Assembly: GCA_001701105.1 (NCBI GenBank)
Contig: DAAI01000032.1
Location: forward strand, 1 to 46,893
DNA length: 46,893 nt
Direction: 5' to 3'
DNA from: Bacteroidales bacterium GP1
Lineage (GTDB): Bacteria; Bacteroidota; Bacteroidia; Bacteroidales; Muribaculaceae
The notes beneath the pieces are model-generated. The model did no database searches, had not been told where the DNA came from, and saw only the letters and a list, made by a program, of their open reading frames with translations. Below, piece by piece: positions 6,366-16,385 of this stretch (position 1 is the stretch's first letter; each line of letters begins with the position of its first letter). Both the position numbers and the translations under genes were made by a program.

Positions 6366-8579
6366 TTATGTTCGTTTGGGGTCGAGAGTACGGTCGCCTA
6401 TATTCCGAGCCACTTCCTGCCGTAGTTTCATTATGGCCGCAAGTCGTGTTTGGATATTACGCTCCTCATCCTTGCTGATTGGTGAAGAGGGATTATTGAA
6501 TTTCTTCATAAGATCCCTCATCTGCAAATTGAGAATCTCTCCTTTCCATTCATTCACCGCACGGGTGACGAGGATTTCCAATTTATCTTCCTCCGGAACA
6601 TTAGTGGGATCTTTGGCATATATATTGCTAAGCTGATGCCTTTCGAGCATTAATTCCGTTACGGTCTTCCTTACTTGATCATCCTCATGACTCGCCAATA
6701 TCTTGGATGGATATTCTTTTGAAAATTCGTGAAGTTGAGCTGAAGCCCATTCTTTAAGCTCATCTTCCATCTTTTGTTCGCCTATATTGAGTTCATGCAC
6801 CGACAAATCTGAATTTCCCAATTCCTCAATTGATGCTTTACGTCTTATCTCGATTTCTTCTTGAATCTCCTTTTTCCTGGTATTGAGAGCAGCCTCGTAT
6901 TCATTTTTCATTTTTGCAAGGAGTTCCATGGTACGGGCATATTCAGGAACAGAGAAATGAATACCGTCGGCTTCAAGTTCCTCCATTACAAATTCCAACA
7001 CCGACATAGGAATCTCATTCCCATCCTCATCTTCAGCCATGCAGAAAAAGAGATAGCCATATCGGAGACAGTATCTCACTACCGATTGCTCCAGTGGACG
7101 GAATGGATAATCAATTGGAATGACAGATCGGGATTGAGATTCCCGTTCATTGTTACCAATTTGTCTATCCGAATGAGCAAGCGTGGCGATTGTAGATGGG
7201 AGTCCGGCCGAAGAGTTTCCGTTATCGGAATCCTCTTTGTATTTATTCCATTCTCTCTCTTTCTTCCATTTCTGAATCAGTGCATTCCTTTTGAATCCTA
7301 CAGATTTTGCAATGGAAGTATCCGACATTGAAAGCAATTTAGCGCATTCCTGAATATATACATCCCTGGAAATAGGATCCGGAATATGAGCGATTGATTC
7401 CGCCAGGCTGTTGATAACCTCTATTTTATGTTGTGGCGATTCTGCTTCTTCACCCGACATAAGTACCCTTAACTTGAATCGGATAATATCAGTTTCATTA
7501 TCGGCCACATACTGCTTGAACTCCTCCGGAGAATGATTGCTTGCGAAACTATCGGGGTCGTCGCCTTCAGGCAAGGGAAGAACTTTAACGTTAAGCTTAT
7601 GGCTTAAGAGCATATCTATTCCCCGCAGCGACGCCTTGATGCCAGCCGCATCACCGTCGTAGATCAAGGTAATATTATTCGTAAGTCGATGGATTAATGC
7701 TATCTGGCCATCAGTAAGGGCAGTACCAGAAGAGGCTACAACATTTTTCATTCCTGATTGCCACATGCCTATCACATCCATATATCCTTCCACAAGAAAG
7801 CATTTATCTTCCCTTACAATGCTTGCCCGGGCCTGAAATATGCCGTAAAGCTCTTTGCTTTTCTTATATAATTCGGATTCAGGAGAATTAATGTACTTTG
7901 CAATTCCTCCTTTCAGGTCACGTCCTCCGAAAGCAATGACTTTTCCGGCATTATTTAAAATGGGGAATATCACGCGGCCGTGGAAGCGGTCATAATCCCG
8001 TCCGGACTGAGATGTGCCTACAAGCCCTAATTGTTTTAATATTTCAATTCTGAAGCCTGTCTTTTTGGCTTCATTGATGAGATGAGAGCCATTTTCGAGA
8101 GCATATCCGAGATGAAATGCTTTTATCGCTTCGGATGTGACCCCACGTTGAAGAAAATATTGAAGTCCGACATCCCGGCCTTCCTCCGTGCCAGTCATGT
8201 TGGATTCCATTAGCTTCATTGCCCATTCATTGGCAACGAGCATACCTTCCCTCAGGCTCTGCAATTCGCGTTCCTCATCGGTCAACTCTTGTTCTTGAAC
8301 TTCAATGCCATATTTCTTTGCGAGATGCAAAAGTGCTTCACGATAGGAAAATCCTTCCTTTTCCATAAGAAAACCCACGGGAGAGCCACCTTTCTTACAT
8401 GAGAAACAAAGGCAGAAATTTTTCTTACGGCTTACGGAAAAGGAGGGTGTTCGCTCATTGTGAAAAGGGCATAACCCCATATAGTTGGCGCCACGGCGTA
8501 CAAGATGTACATAATCCGAGACAACCTCCACTATGTCGGCGGTATCTTTTATCTTTTGCGCTGTCGCACGATCAATCAT
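6366..8579 (-). CDS. dnaG: DNA primase
   Basis: It makes RNA primers at replication forks together with the DnaB helicase. The CHC2 zinc finger is complete at C37, H40, C58 and C61. The catalytic core follows with FHGRVIFPI and GRDLKGGIAKYINSPES. The Toprim part contains FLVEGYMDVIGMWQSG and LIYDGDAAGIKAS. The region past about residue 440 is a long, charged, partly coiled-coil C-terminal domain presumed to contact DnaB. At 737 residues it is somewhat longer than the Escherichia coli enzyme, mostly in this tail. dapA lies 52 bp upstream on the same strand. The tandem with dapA does not resemble the classical rpsU-dnaG-rpoD order. Confidence 0.97.
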   Translation of the reverse strand: MIDRATAQKIKDTADIVEVVSDYVHLVRRGANYMGLCPFHNERTPSFSVSRKKNFCLCFSCKKGGSPVGFLMEKEGFSYREALLHLAKKYGIEVQEQELTDEERELQSLREGMLVANEWAMKLMESNMTGTEEGRDVGLQYFLQRGVTSEAIKAFHLGYALENGSHLINEAKKTGFRIEILKQLGLVGTSQSGRDYDRFHGRVIFPILNNAGKVIAFGGRDLKGGIAKYINSPESELYKKSKELYGIFQARASIVREDKCFLVEGYMDVIGMWQSGMKNVVASSGTALTDGQIALIHRLTNNITLIYDGDAAGIKASLRGIDMLLSHKLNVKVLPLPEGDDPDSFASNHSPEEFKQYVADNETDIIRFKLRVLMSGEEAESPQHKIEVINSLAESIAHIPDPISRDVYIQECAKLLSMSDTSIAKSVGFKRNALIQKWKKEREWNKYKEDSDNGNSSAGLPSTIATLAHSDRQIGNNERESQSRSVIPIDYPFRPLEQSVVRYCLRYGYLFFCMAEDEDGNEIPMSVLEFVMEELEADGIHFSVPEYARTMELLAKMKNEYEAALNTRKKEIQEEIEIRRKASIEELGNSDLSVHELNIGEQKMEDELKEWASAQLHEFSKEYPSKILASHEDDQVRKTVTELMLERHQLSNIYAKDPTNVPEEDKLEILVTRAVNEWKGEILNLQMRDLMKKFNNPSSPISKDEERNIQTRLAAIMKLRQEVARNIGDRTLDPKRT

Positions 8580-8631
8580 TGAATATGGGCTTAATCAAAA
8601 GTAAGGCTGAGGTATATGAAAGCATTCCCTC

Positions 8632-9540
8632 TCACTTGGAATCTCCTTTGATAAGAGATAATAATGAATGTATTTTTTCGGTTGTTTTCAGGCGTGTCGG
8701 CACTAATGGCAATCTTAGCTCATTTTCAATTAAGTTCATTTCACTAAGCAAACATTTGATTCCTGCCGGATTGCCGTCAATAAATAATTCATCGTACAAT
8801 TTCTGGAAATTGTAATGAATCCGGAGCGCTTTCTGAAAATCTCCTAAATCTCCATGATTGCATAAGTAAGTCATCTCACTGAATTCTGCGGGGAAAGCAT
8901 TTCCTATCACTGAAATCACACCTTCGGCACCCAAGGCCATCAGTGGATATGTGAGCGCGTCATCACCCGATACCACTTTAAAACCGGGAGGACAATTATG
9001 AATCACTTCCTCAATCTGCCGGAAATTTCCGGATGCCTCTTTTATTCCTATAATATTATCAAATTCATTTGCAAGTCGCAGAGTGGTTTCTGCTGATATA
9101 TTTACTCCGGTGCGTCCTGGCACATTATATAGGATAATGGGAAGAGACGAGTGCCTTGCCACTTCTGCATAGTGCTGATATAATCCTTCCTGTGAGGGCT
9201 TGTTGTAGAATGGAGTGACTGAAAGAATTGCAGAATAGCCCTCAAGATCGGTATCCATAATTTCTTTCACCAGAGCAGCAGTGTTGTTTCCCCCCAATCC
9301 GGCCACGAGCGGGATTCCTAATTGTTTCCCCAATCGAGCTACAAATCTGCGTATGTCATTTCTTTCATCCGGACTAAGAGTTGGCGTTTCCCCGGTGGTT
9401 CCAAGTACAACGATGAAGTCGGCCTTCCCGACGGCAATGTGCCTGACCATGCGCTCAAGCGCCGGATAGTCTATTTCTTTATTTTTGTCGAATGGGGTGA
9501 CAAGAGCCACTCCGCATCCTCTTAATATGAATCTCTCCAT
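8632..9540 (-). CDS. dapA: 4-hydroxy-tetrahydrodipicolinate synthase
   Basis: It condenses pyruvate with aspartate semialdehyde, the first committed step to diaminopimelate and lysine. It is a TIM barrel of 302 residues, normal for the family. Visible motifs are VLGTTGETPTLSPDE (substrate loop), ILYNVPGRTG with the catalytic tyrosine, and IGIKEASGN with Schiff-base lysine K167. ATG at 9540 fits the family start. Its promoter sits back-to-back with that of the divergent DUF389 gene. Confidence 0.97.
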   Translation of the reverse strand: MERFILRGCGVALVTPFDKNKEIDYPALERMVRHIAVGKADFIVVLGTTGETPTLSPDERNDIRRFVARLGKQLGIPLVAGLGGNNTAALVKEIMDTDLEGYSAILSVTPFYNKPSQEGLYQHYAEVARHSSLPIILYNVPGRTGVNISAETTLRLANEFDNIIGIKEASGNFRQIEEVIHNCPPGFKVVSGDDALTYPLMALGAEGVISVIGNAFPAEFSEMTYLCNHGDLGDFQKALRIHYNFQKLYDELFIDGNPAGIKCLLSEMNLIENELRLPLVPTRLKTTEKIHSLLSLIKGDSK

Positions 9541-9575
9541 AACCTTTGATTAATCGGCGGATGTTTGAGTTCGCT

Positions 9576-9591
9576 TATATTTGCAAAATTA
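9576..9591. promoter_or_regulatory. Abutting divergent promoter boxes
   Basis: TATATTTG on the plus strand (9576-9583, toward the DUF389 gene) directly abuts CAAAATTA (9584-9591), which is TAATTTTG on the minus strand toward dapA. Two outward-pointing RNA polymerases could not occupy both at once. Confidence 0.5.
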
Positions 9592-9721
9592 CTAAAAAAA
9601 GAGGAAATATCCGATAGTGGTACATTAAATAATATTCTATTCCGTTATATATCAAGAAAGATTCGCCTACAAGGATTTCTTTGTGGATTATTACGCTTTT
9701 ACAAACATAAAACAATACTAT

Positions 9722-11125
9722 ATGGCCGATTTCACTGTACTAAAGAACAAGATTAAGAATGTATATGATGAGGTGTTGGGTTATCTGTCGGTGACTGATG
9801 AGCTGGAATCACAAGCCGACATAGAAGCCAGCATACGAGCCGGAGTATCATTTAAAGGGAGCCAGCTTCTCACCCTAATCTTTGCCATCTTCATTGCATC
9901 GTTGGGCCTGAATACGGATAGTGTGGCGGTAATAATCGGAGCGATGTTGATTTCGCCTCTGATGGGACCTATAATAGGAATGGGTCTTGGAATAGGAATC
10001 CGCGATTTTACCTTATTAAAGACAAGTTTGAAGAATATATCGGCTGCCATTGTGGGCTCATTGCTCACATCAGCCTTATATTTTCTTATATCTCCGCAAT
10101 ATGAAGGATCGAGTCAGCTTCTGGCGCGCACATCTCCATCCATCTACGATGTTTTCGTCGCATTATTTGGTGGTGCCGCAGGTATACTTAGCATCGCTGC
10201 CAAGAATAAGGGTCAGGTATTGCCCGGTGTAGCTATAGCCACATCTCTGATGCCTCCGTTATGTACGGCCGGATACGGGCTTGCCACATGGCAAATGAAG
10301 TTCTTGTTCGGCGCATTCTATCTCTTTTTCACTAATATGATTTTTATTTTTGTTGCAACATGGGTCGGAGTCAAGCTCATGGGCTTCAAAACAATGGAAT
10401 ATCAGAACGTGCAAAGGGCAAAGAGAGTAAAGAATATGGCATATATCGTGATTACTCTTGTGATTGGAATAAGTGTCTACCTTACATTTGTAATGATCCA
10501 GAAAAACCTCTTCCTCGATAAGGCGCAACGCTTTGTACAAGATGAGATGGCGTTCCCCAATACACAGGTTTTGAGTCACAAAGAATATATGGAGAATGGG
10601 AAGCGATATATTGACGTGACCCTCATAGGCCAGGAATTGCCAAAAGATTCACTTCAGCTGGCCATGGTCAATAAACTTGATTCCGTAGGTTTGGGTGGCA
10701 CAATTCTCAATATAAAGCAAGGTTTCTCATGGGGTAGGGATGCCATAACAGAAAATGAGACGGAAGATCAATTCTATAAACTTATGCAGGGGGAGATTGC
10801 AAGCAGGCAGTCGCAGATAGATTCTCTGAAGTCGTTACTGGCCATACATAGGCAATATAATGAAGAGAGCGTACGGATTTCGCCGGAAGTAAGAGTATTG
10901 TTTCCTAATGTTAAAGATATAGCTCTATCTCAGATGGTTGCTTCTTCAATCAACGGAAATAGTGTTGATACCGTAAACATGATTTTCGTGAATGCCCCGG
11001 CGGGTCTGAATGCTGCCGACAGGAAAAAATTGACTGAATATGTTGGTGTAAGATTGGGACAGAAGTCAATCCATCTCACGCTTAATCCAGCCGGCTTCCC
11101 TTGGCCCACCAATCAAAAGCAATAA
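9722..11125 (+). CDS. DUF389 family membrane protein (TIGR00341-like)
   Basis: An N-terminal soluble stretch of about 45 residues is followed by roughly five or six membrane segments (about residues 50-280). The family-type sequence GLNTDSVAVIIGAMLISPLMGPIIGMGLG and the later GQVLPGVAIATSLMPPLCTAGYG lie in this part. The last ~180 residues form a soluble domain. Function is unknown; DUF389 proteins are common in bacteria without an established substrate. ATG at 9722 is preferred over an upstream GTG at 9683 because the extra 13 residues have no family support. It is monocistronic and converges with trkH, 29 bp apart. Confidence 0.85.
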   Translation: MADFTVLKNKIKNVYDEVLGYLSVTDELESQADIEASIRAGVSFKGSQLLTLIFAIFIASLGLNTDSVAVIIGAMLISPLMGPIIGMGLGIGIRDFTLLKTSLKNISAAIVGSLLTSALYFLISPQYEGSSQLLARTSPSIYDVFVALFGGAAGILSIAAKNKGQVLPGVAIATSLMPPLCTAGYGLATWQMKFLFGAFYLFFTNMIFIFVATWVGVKLMGFKTMEYQNVQRAKRVKNMAYIVITLVIGISVYLTFVMIQKNLFLDKAQRFVQDEMAFPNTQVLSHKEYMENGKRYIDVTLIGQELPKDSLQLAMVNKLDSVGLGGTILNIKQGFSWGRDAITENETEDQFYKLMQGEIASRQSQIDSLKSLLAIHRQYNEESVRISPEVRVLFPNVKDIALSQMVASSINGNSVDTVNMIFVNAPAGLNAADRKKLTEYVGVRLGQKSIHLTLNPAGFPWPTNQKQ

Positions 11126-11154
11126 AACTTAGATAATCCGAACTCTTACGGATA

Positions 11155-12651
11155 TTAGCGTTTCCAGAATGCCGGAGTGAAAATCATCAGGACTGTATAG
11201 ATTTCAAGACGTCCGGTAAGCATTATAAAAGCAAGAAGCCATTTTGCCGTGTCTGGAATCAGGGAATAATCTCCGGATACGCCTGTTACATCCGTTCCAA
11301 GTCCGGTATTGCTTATCGCCTGTATAGTTACGAAGAAACTATCCCCGACGGGAAGGTTCAAAAGCGACATAATTGTCCCTCCGATTACAATGACCACCGC
11401 ATATAGGAAAAGGAAGGCGAGGGTCTTATTGATAATCTGAGGCTGTGTCCCTTTTCCATTCAGCGTCACTGTTGTAACGGCACTTGGATGCATAATTTTG
11501 TAGAATTCATTCTGGATGAATTTAAACAGAATCACAAAACGATCTATTTTTGCTCCTCCAGATGTGCTGCCTGCGCACGCACCCATTACCATCATCACTA
11601 TCATAACTACCAATGCCAAAGAGCCCCAGTTACGGAAATCCGGTTCCATGATGCCGGTTGAGGACAATAATGATACTGATTGAAACAATGGGTCGATTGT
11701 TATATCGCTTATATTCTCACAAAGGCCTTCAATTATTACATTTACCGCGAACAGCACATACCCTATCAGTACGGTCCACACATATACCTTAAACACGGTA
11801 TTACCCCATAATTTCAATTTCCTGTATCGGACGGCACTATAAAGCAATGATAGATTAACGCCTCCGAGGAACATGAATATAGTCATTATAATTTTAATAT
11901 ATAGGGAGTTGTATTGACCAAGGCCGGCATCGCTTGTGGTGAAACCTCCCGTAGAGAGTGTTGATAACGAATAGCATAAGGCCTCGAAAAAATTCATGTC
12001 GGAAAAACAGAGTAATATAAGGAGAATCAGGGTCAGGACTATGTAAAGTCCCCAAAGTCCTTTAGCCGTATTGCTTACACGCGGGCGCAGCTTATCATGT
12101 GTGATACCCGTAACCTCGGCATTGAACAATAACATTCCTCCTGATGAATTGAGAATTGGTACCACGGCAAGAGTAAAGAGGAGTATTCCCAACCCCCCGA
12201 ACCATTGGATGAAGCATCGCCAGAACAAGATGGATTTAGGAACATCCACAAGTGTATGCAGTACAGTCGCTCCGGTGGTCGTGAATCCGCTCATTGTTTC
12301 AAAAAACGCATCGGTAACTGAAAGATGGGTGCCATAAAGCATAAAAGGAAGCATTCCGAACAATGATAGGATTATCCAAGTAAGGCCTGTAAGTAGGATG
12401 GCTTCCCGCTTGCCCATATCTTTCGATTTTGGTTTTAGAAGGGTCATCAATCCTCCTGCTCCTGCCGTTATGCCGAGAGATATGAGCCATGGAATAGAAC
12501 TTTCCGTCTCATAAAATAGGCTGATAAGGCAAGGAAATATCATAAATATGGAAAGAATCATCAGAAGGTAACCCTCGATGCGGAGAAGCATGAGAATATT
12601 GATGTATTTCCTATGGGAAAGATGGGGGAGCTTTACTTTAACGAATTTCAT
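11155..12651 (-). CDS. trkH: Trk potassium uptake system, membrane subunit TrkH
   Basis: TrkH is the K+-translocating subunit, built from four membrane-pore-membrane repeats. Pore-loop glycine segments are visible: MSGFTTTGATVL, LSTGGFTTSDAGLGQ, SLLSSTGI and ISNTGLG. The motif CAGSTSGGAKIDRF, typical of TrkH/KtrB, precedes the last repeat. At 498 residues it has the usual length. The start codon overlaps the trkA stop (TGATG), so the two are translationally coupled. It is the last gene of the dxs-trkA-trkH run. Confidence 0.96.
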   Translation of the reverse strand: MKFVKVKLPHLSHRKYINILMLLRIEGYLLMILSIFMIFPCLISLFYETESSIPWLISLGITAGAGGLMTLLKPKSKDMGKREAILLTGLTWIILSLFGMLPFMLYGTHLSVTDAFFETMSGFTTTGATVLHTLVDVPKSILFWRCFIQWFGGLGILLFTLAVVPILNSSGGMLLFNAEVTGITHDKLRPRVSNTAKGLWGLYIVLTLILLILLCFSDMNFFEALCYSLSTLSTGGFTTSDAGLGQYNSLYIKIIMTIFMFLGGVNLSLLYSAVRYRKLKLWGNTVFKVYVWTVLIGYVLFAVNVIIEGLCENISDITIDPLFQSVSLLSSTGIMEPDFRNWGSLALVVMIVMMVMGACAGSTSGGAKIDRFVILFKFIQNEFYKIMHPSAVTTVTLNGKGTQPQIINKTLAFLFLYAVVIVIGGTIMSLLNLPVGDSFFVTIQAISNTGLGTDVTGVSGDYSLIPDTAKWLLAFIMLTGRLEIYTVLMIFTPAFWKR

Positions 12652-13985
12652 CAGTTAAACCATTTCTCGATTTTATCGAGCGTTCCCATTAAACTAAACA
12701 CCACTACATAGTCACCGGCCTCTATTTTAGTGTTACCACCGATGAGCGATACCTCATCACCCCTTACAAGGGCTGCAAGAGTCATTCCGAAAGGCAGCCG
12801 GAGATTACGCACAAGGTCTTTGGTAATTTTTGCACCCGGACGCACTTGAATCTCCGCAACTTCTGCATCAGCCAGCGCGAGGAATCGGCTGCTGCTCTCA
12901 TCTGCATCCAATAAAATCTTATAGATACGGCTTGATGCCAATAATTTTTTATTGATAGTTGTACCAATGTTAAGACTTTCTGCAAGGCCGAGGAATTGTA
13001 GGTTCTCTACATCGGCCACAGTCTTGGGCACACCGAATTCCTTTGCAGTCATGCAGGCAAGGATATTCGTTTCCGATGATTCGGTAAGCGCCAAAAAGGC
13101 ATCATATTGATAGAGATTATTCTCGCGTAAAATCTCTATATCCCGTCCGTCGCCATATACAATTTCGCAATCCGGCAGATTAGTAGCCATTTGCTCACAC
13201 TTTTCCATATCCATATCTATAATCTTGATATGGAACTTATCGTGGTAAAGTTTTGCAAAGCGACGTGCTATCCTGCTCCCGCCCATTATCAATACCTTCT
13301 TGATTACCCTTTTAGTTTTACCGCACATTTCGCGTACTGTCTGGATATGTTCGGGAGTGGTGATGAAGTAAACTATATCATCCGGTTCGATGGCATCATT
13401 ACCGTTAGGGATGATTGTTCCGCTGTGGCGCTTGATTGCCGCTATATGGAAATCATGGGTGGTAACGGGCAGGTCTTTGATTTTCACATTTAGCAGTTGA
13501 GAATTGCCATATACTTTTACTCCTATCATCAGGAGTTTCCCATCATGCAGTTCTCCCCAATATCTTGCCCAGTTATGATTCAGGGAATTGCTTATTTCCA
13601 TAGCCGCGAGATTCTCCGGATAAATAAGAAAGTCGACGCCTATGTCTTTGAGAACTTTTCCATTTTTAGGAATTAGAAATTCACTATTATCTATTCTTGC
13701 AACGGTTTTTGAGGCCCCCAATCGTTTTGCAATGGCACAAGAAGTAATATTGCGGGTCTCATAAGGAGTTACTGCGATATAGAGATCGGCGCTTTCCACT
13801 CCTACATCCGTAAGACTTTGAAAACTCGAAGTTGACCCGCTCCAAGTCATCAAATTATAGTTGGAGTCAATCACATCAAGCTTTGCCTGATCATGGTCAA
13901 GCAAAGTTATATCTTGATTGTCTTTTGAGAGCATGATGGCAAGATGCGATCCGACATCACCGGCTCCGGCTATAATTATCTTCAT
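12651..13985 (-). CDS. trkA: Trk potassium uptake system, regulatory subunit TrkA
   Basis: This cytoplasmic NAD(H)/nucleotide-binding gating ring subunit has two RCK_N Rossmann units: GAGDVGSHLAIMLS at residues 7-20, and a second one starting at about residue 230 with a modified GGSRIARRFAKLYH. Each is followed by an RCK_C subdomain. It would assemble under TrkH and control K+ entry. The start overlaps the dxs stop by four bases (ATGA), and its own stop overlaps the trkH start. Confidence 0.96.
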   Translation of the reverse strand: MKIIIAGAGDVGSHLAIMLSKDNQDITLLDHDQAKLDVIDSNYNLMTWSGSTSSFQSLTDVGVESADLYIAVTPYETRNITSCAIAKRLGASKTVARIDNSEFLIPKNGKVLKDIGVDFLIYPENLAAMEISNSLNHNWARYWGELHDGKLLMIGVKVYGNSQLLNVKIKDLPVTTHDFHIAAIKRHSGTIIPNGNDAIEPDDIVYFITTPEHIQTVREMCGKTKRVIKKVLIMGGSRIARRFAKLYHDKFHIKIIDMDMEKCEQMATNLPDCEIVYGDGRDIEILRENNLYQYDAFLALTESSETNILACMTAKEFGVPKTVADVENLQFLGLAESLNIGTTINKKLLASSRIYKILLDADESSSRFLALADAEVAEIQVRPGAKITKDLVRNLRLPFGMTLAALVRGDEVSLIGGNTKIEAGDYVVVFSLMGTLDKIEKWFN

Positions 13986-15934
13986 TTCTGCTGATTATTT
14001 ACACGCTGATCTTCATCAACAAGCACATTGATTACTGCCTTTTCAATCGCATCAGCATCATATCCGCATATTTCTTTCAACTGCGACACCGTGCCATGAG
14101 CGATCCAAATATCGGGGATACCGAGACGCACCACTTTCATTCCAGGATGGCGCGAACTAATATATTCTGACACGGCAGATCCAAAACCACCATCCGTAAC
14201 TCCGTCTTCCACGGTAATGATGAAGTCGCTATTTGCAGTAATATGATCCAATAACGTTTGGTCAAGGGGTTTTACCCATATCATGTCATAGATATTTACT
14301 TCTTTGCCTTTCTTTTGAAGTGCATCCGCTGCTTTTATGGCATCCGTCAAAGTCGGGCCGACTGTAAGAATCGATACTCTTGCCTCTTTATTTTCACGCA
14401 CGGTAATCCCTTTGCCTATGGAAAGATTCTCTAATTCTATAAATTCATCCATAGATTCGCATTTCCCACGAGGATACCTTATTGCAAACGGACCCGATTG
14501 CAATAATGACAAATCCATCATCTTGCGTAGCATCTCCGGAGAGGATGGCACACCAATCTTGAGTCCGGGAATCATCCTGAGATATACAAGATCAAAAAGG
14601 CCATGGTGAGTAACTCCGTCTTCACCTACGATCCCTGCCCTGTCGATGCAAATAGTCACCGGTAAGCCTTGAATGGCAACGTCATGGATAATATTATCCA
14701 GGGCTCTTTGTAGAAAAGATGAATAGATGGCAACGAACGGGCGCTTCCCCGCAGCGGCCAACCCTCCTGCAAATGTAATGCTATGCCCCTCGGATATCCC
14801 CACATCATACACTCTCTCAGGAAATTCTTTCTGAAGGATGTCGATTGAGGTTCCGGATGGCATCGCTGCCGTGATACCTACAATTCTCTCGTCTTTGCGA
14901 GCTAATTGCGTGATATGCTCACCGAATATATTCTGCCATGCCTTTCCTCCCGATTTAAGGAGTTTCTTTCCTGTTGACGGATTGAACTTGCCTGGAGCAT
15001 GCCATTGACTCGGATTTTCTTCCGCAGCCTTAAATCCACGTCCTTTGACTGTGTGCAGGTGTAAAATGCGTGGACCTTTCATGTCTTTTATCTCTGACAG
15101 CACTTTCACAACTTTCTCCACATCATTCCCATCAAAAGGCCCGAAATAACGTATATTCAGTCCTTCAAAAATATTCTGCTGCCGAGAAATAAGGCTCTTG
15201 AGCGCATTTCCGAAACGTAGTACCGAACCACGTTTCTTTTCGTTAATCAGTCCTCTGTTCTTAAAGGCTTTGTAGATTTTGTATCTAACACGGTTATATC
15301 TGCTTGATGTAGTGATGTCGGATAAATATCGATGTAATGCGCCCACATTATCATCAATCGACATATCGTTGTCGTTAAGGACGATAAGAAGATTATTGGG
15401 ATTGATAGATGCATTGTTCAACCCTTCAAAGGCTAATCCTCCGCTAATGGAGGCATCTCCTATAAGGGCAACTGTCTTCCTGTCCTCATTCCCGGGAGTA
15501 TTCATATCAGCTATGGCCATTCCAAGAGCGGCTGAAATTGAATTGCTTGCATGTCCGCACATGAATGTATCATATTCGCTCTCCATCGGGTTAGGGAAGC
15601 CACTGATGCCGCCGAGGGTTCTTTGATTCGGGAATTCTTTCTGCCTTCCGGTCAATAATTTATGGGCATAAGCCTGATGTCCGACATCAAAAACTATGCG
15701 GTCGTAAGGGGTATTGAATATATAATGGAGAGCTACGATAATTTCCACTGCTCCCATACTGGAGCCGAAATGCCCGGGATTTTTTGATAAGCCGGAGATA
15801 AGAGTGTCACGAATCTCCTCACATAATTGAGGAAGCTGTGATACATCGAGTTTACGCAACTGCGAAGGATCGGTTATCGATTCAAGCAGTGCGCCGTGTT
15901 TTAAGTCAATATTATCTTTATTTTCTTGATTCAT
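13982..15934 (-). CDS. dxs: 1-deoxy-D-xylulose-5-phosphate synthase
   Basis: This thiamine-diphosphate enzyme condenses pyruvate and glyceraldehyde 3-phosphate, the entry step of the MEP isoprenoid pathway. The ThDP motif reads GDASISGG...NNASINPNNLLIVLNDNDMSI. Other family blocks are KNPGHFGSSMGAVE, FDVGHQAYAHKLLTGR and AIQGLPVTICIDRAGIVGEDG. ATG at 15934 is preferred over a TTG at 15955. It is coupled to trkA by a 4-bp overlap and preceded 44 bp upstream by a 56-residue membrane protein, so dxs is probably the second gene of a four-gene unit. Confidence 0.97.
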   Translation of the reverse strand: MNQENKDNIDLKHGALLESITDPSQLRKLDVSQLPQLCEEIRDTLISGLSKNPGHFGSSMGAVEIIVALHYIFNTPYDRIVFDVGHQAYAHKLLTGRQKEFPNQRTLGGISGFPNPMESEYDTFMCGHASNSISAALGMAIADMNTPGNEDRKTVALIGDASISGGLAFEGLNNASINPNNLLIVLNDNDMSIDDNVGALHRYLSDITTSSRYNRVRYKIYKAFKNRGLINEKKRGSVLRFGNALKSLISRQQNIFEGLNIRYFGPFDGNDVEKVVKVLSEIKDMKGPRILHLHTVKGRGFKAAEENPSQWHAPGKFNPSTGKKLLKSGGKAWQNIFGEHITQLARKDERIVGITAAMPSGTSIDILQKEFPERVYDVGISEGHSITFAGGLAAAGKRPFVAIYSSFLQRALDNIIHDVAIQGLPVTICIDRAGIVGEDGVTHHGLFDLVYLRMIPGLKIGVPSSPEMLRKMMDLSLLQSGPFAIRYPRGKCESMDEFIELENLSIGKGITVRENKEARVSILTVGPTLTDAIKAADALQKKGKEVNIYDMIWVKPLDQTLLDHITANSDFIITVEDGVTDGGFGSAVSEYISSRHPGMKVVRLGIPDIWIAHGTVSQLKEICGYDADAIEKAVINVLVDEDQRVNNQQK

Positions 15935-15978
15935 TGTAAGATCAAGTAAATTCAATTATTATGAGTACAAACGACGCT

Positions 15979-16149
15979 CTATTTTCGAGAATTCACATAT
16001 TTCTTATATAGAGGAACAAAGATGATTATTCCCGACATAATAACAGTGAGAATACTCATCAATGTAACTCCGGCTCTCAGCACGGCCCATACCAGCCATA
16101 ACCAGACAAGAGCGAGTATGATTATTCCTATAAGATGCCTTGCATTCAT
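15979..16149 (-). CDS. Small hydrophobic membrane protein, 56 residues
   Basis: The frame MNARHLIGIIILALVWLWLV... encodes two hydrophobic segments (about residues 6-27 and 30-47) and a basic tail ending KKYVNSRK. It has an ATG, fills most of the space between the promoter at 16155-16162 and dxs, and has membrane-protein composition. I do not recognise a family. The -7 box ends only five bases before the ATG, so the transcript would be nearly leaderless. A role connected with dxs or the Trk system is unproven; the evidence is position only. Confidence 0.6.
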   Translation of the reverse strand: MNARHLIGIIILALVWLWLVWAVLRAGVTLMSILTVIMSGIIIFVPLYKKYVNSRK

Positions 16150-16154
16150 ACCTG

Positions 16155-16162
16155 CAAATTTA
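16155..16162 (-). promoter_or_regulatory. Promoter of the dxs-trkA-trkH unit
   Basis: TAAATTTG on the minus strand matches TAnnTTTG, with a TTG about 22 bp upstream as -33 candidate. Transcription would begin at or next to the ATG at 16149. Confidence 0.5.
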
Positions 16163-16356
16163 CTACAATTTCTTTAAACTACATCAACTTTCACCTTAGA
16201 ATACACGCTTTTTTTGGTAGTCGCGACCCATAATCTTAAAAAAGAGCGTCAATAATCAGATGGTCATTAGTGAAGAAAGTTAAAAATCAGCAAATTGCCC
16301 TATCTTGAAAGGGAAAGGATATGTTGTAAGCCGATGAATAAAGAATATAAAATAAT

Positions 16357-16382
16357 GGTGGCCAGACATTTGCCTGACCACC
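16357..16382 (-). terminator. tRNA-Cys terminator
   Basis: On the minus strand the 9-bp stem GGTGGTCAG/CTGGCCACC (one T-G wobble) with loop GCAAATGT is followed by ATTATTTT, starting four bases after the tRNA 3' end. Confidence 0.7.
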
Positions 16383-16385
16383 CAG

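Noticed and set aside
11126..11154. Weak hairpin between the DUF389 gene and trkH
   Set aside because: The AATCCG/CGGATA(T)T pairing is short and lacks a T-run; not strong enough to call a terminator.
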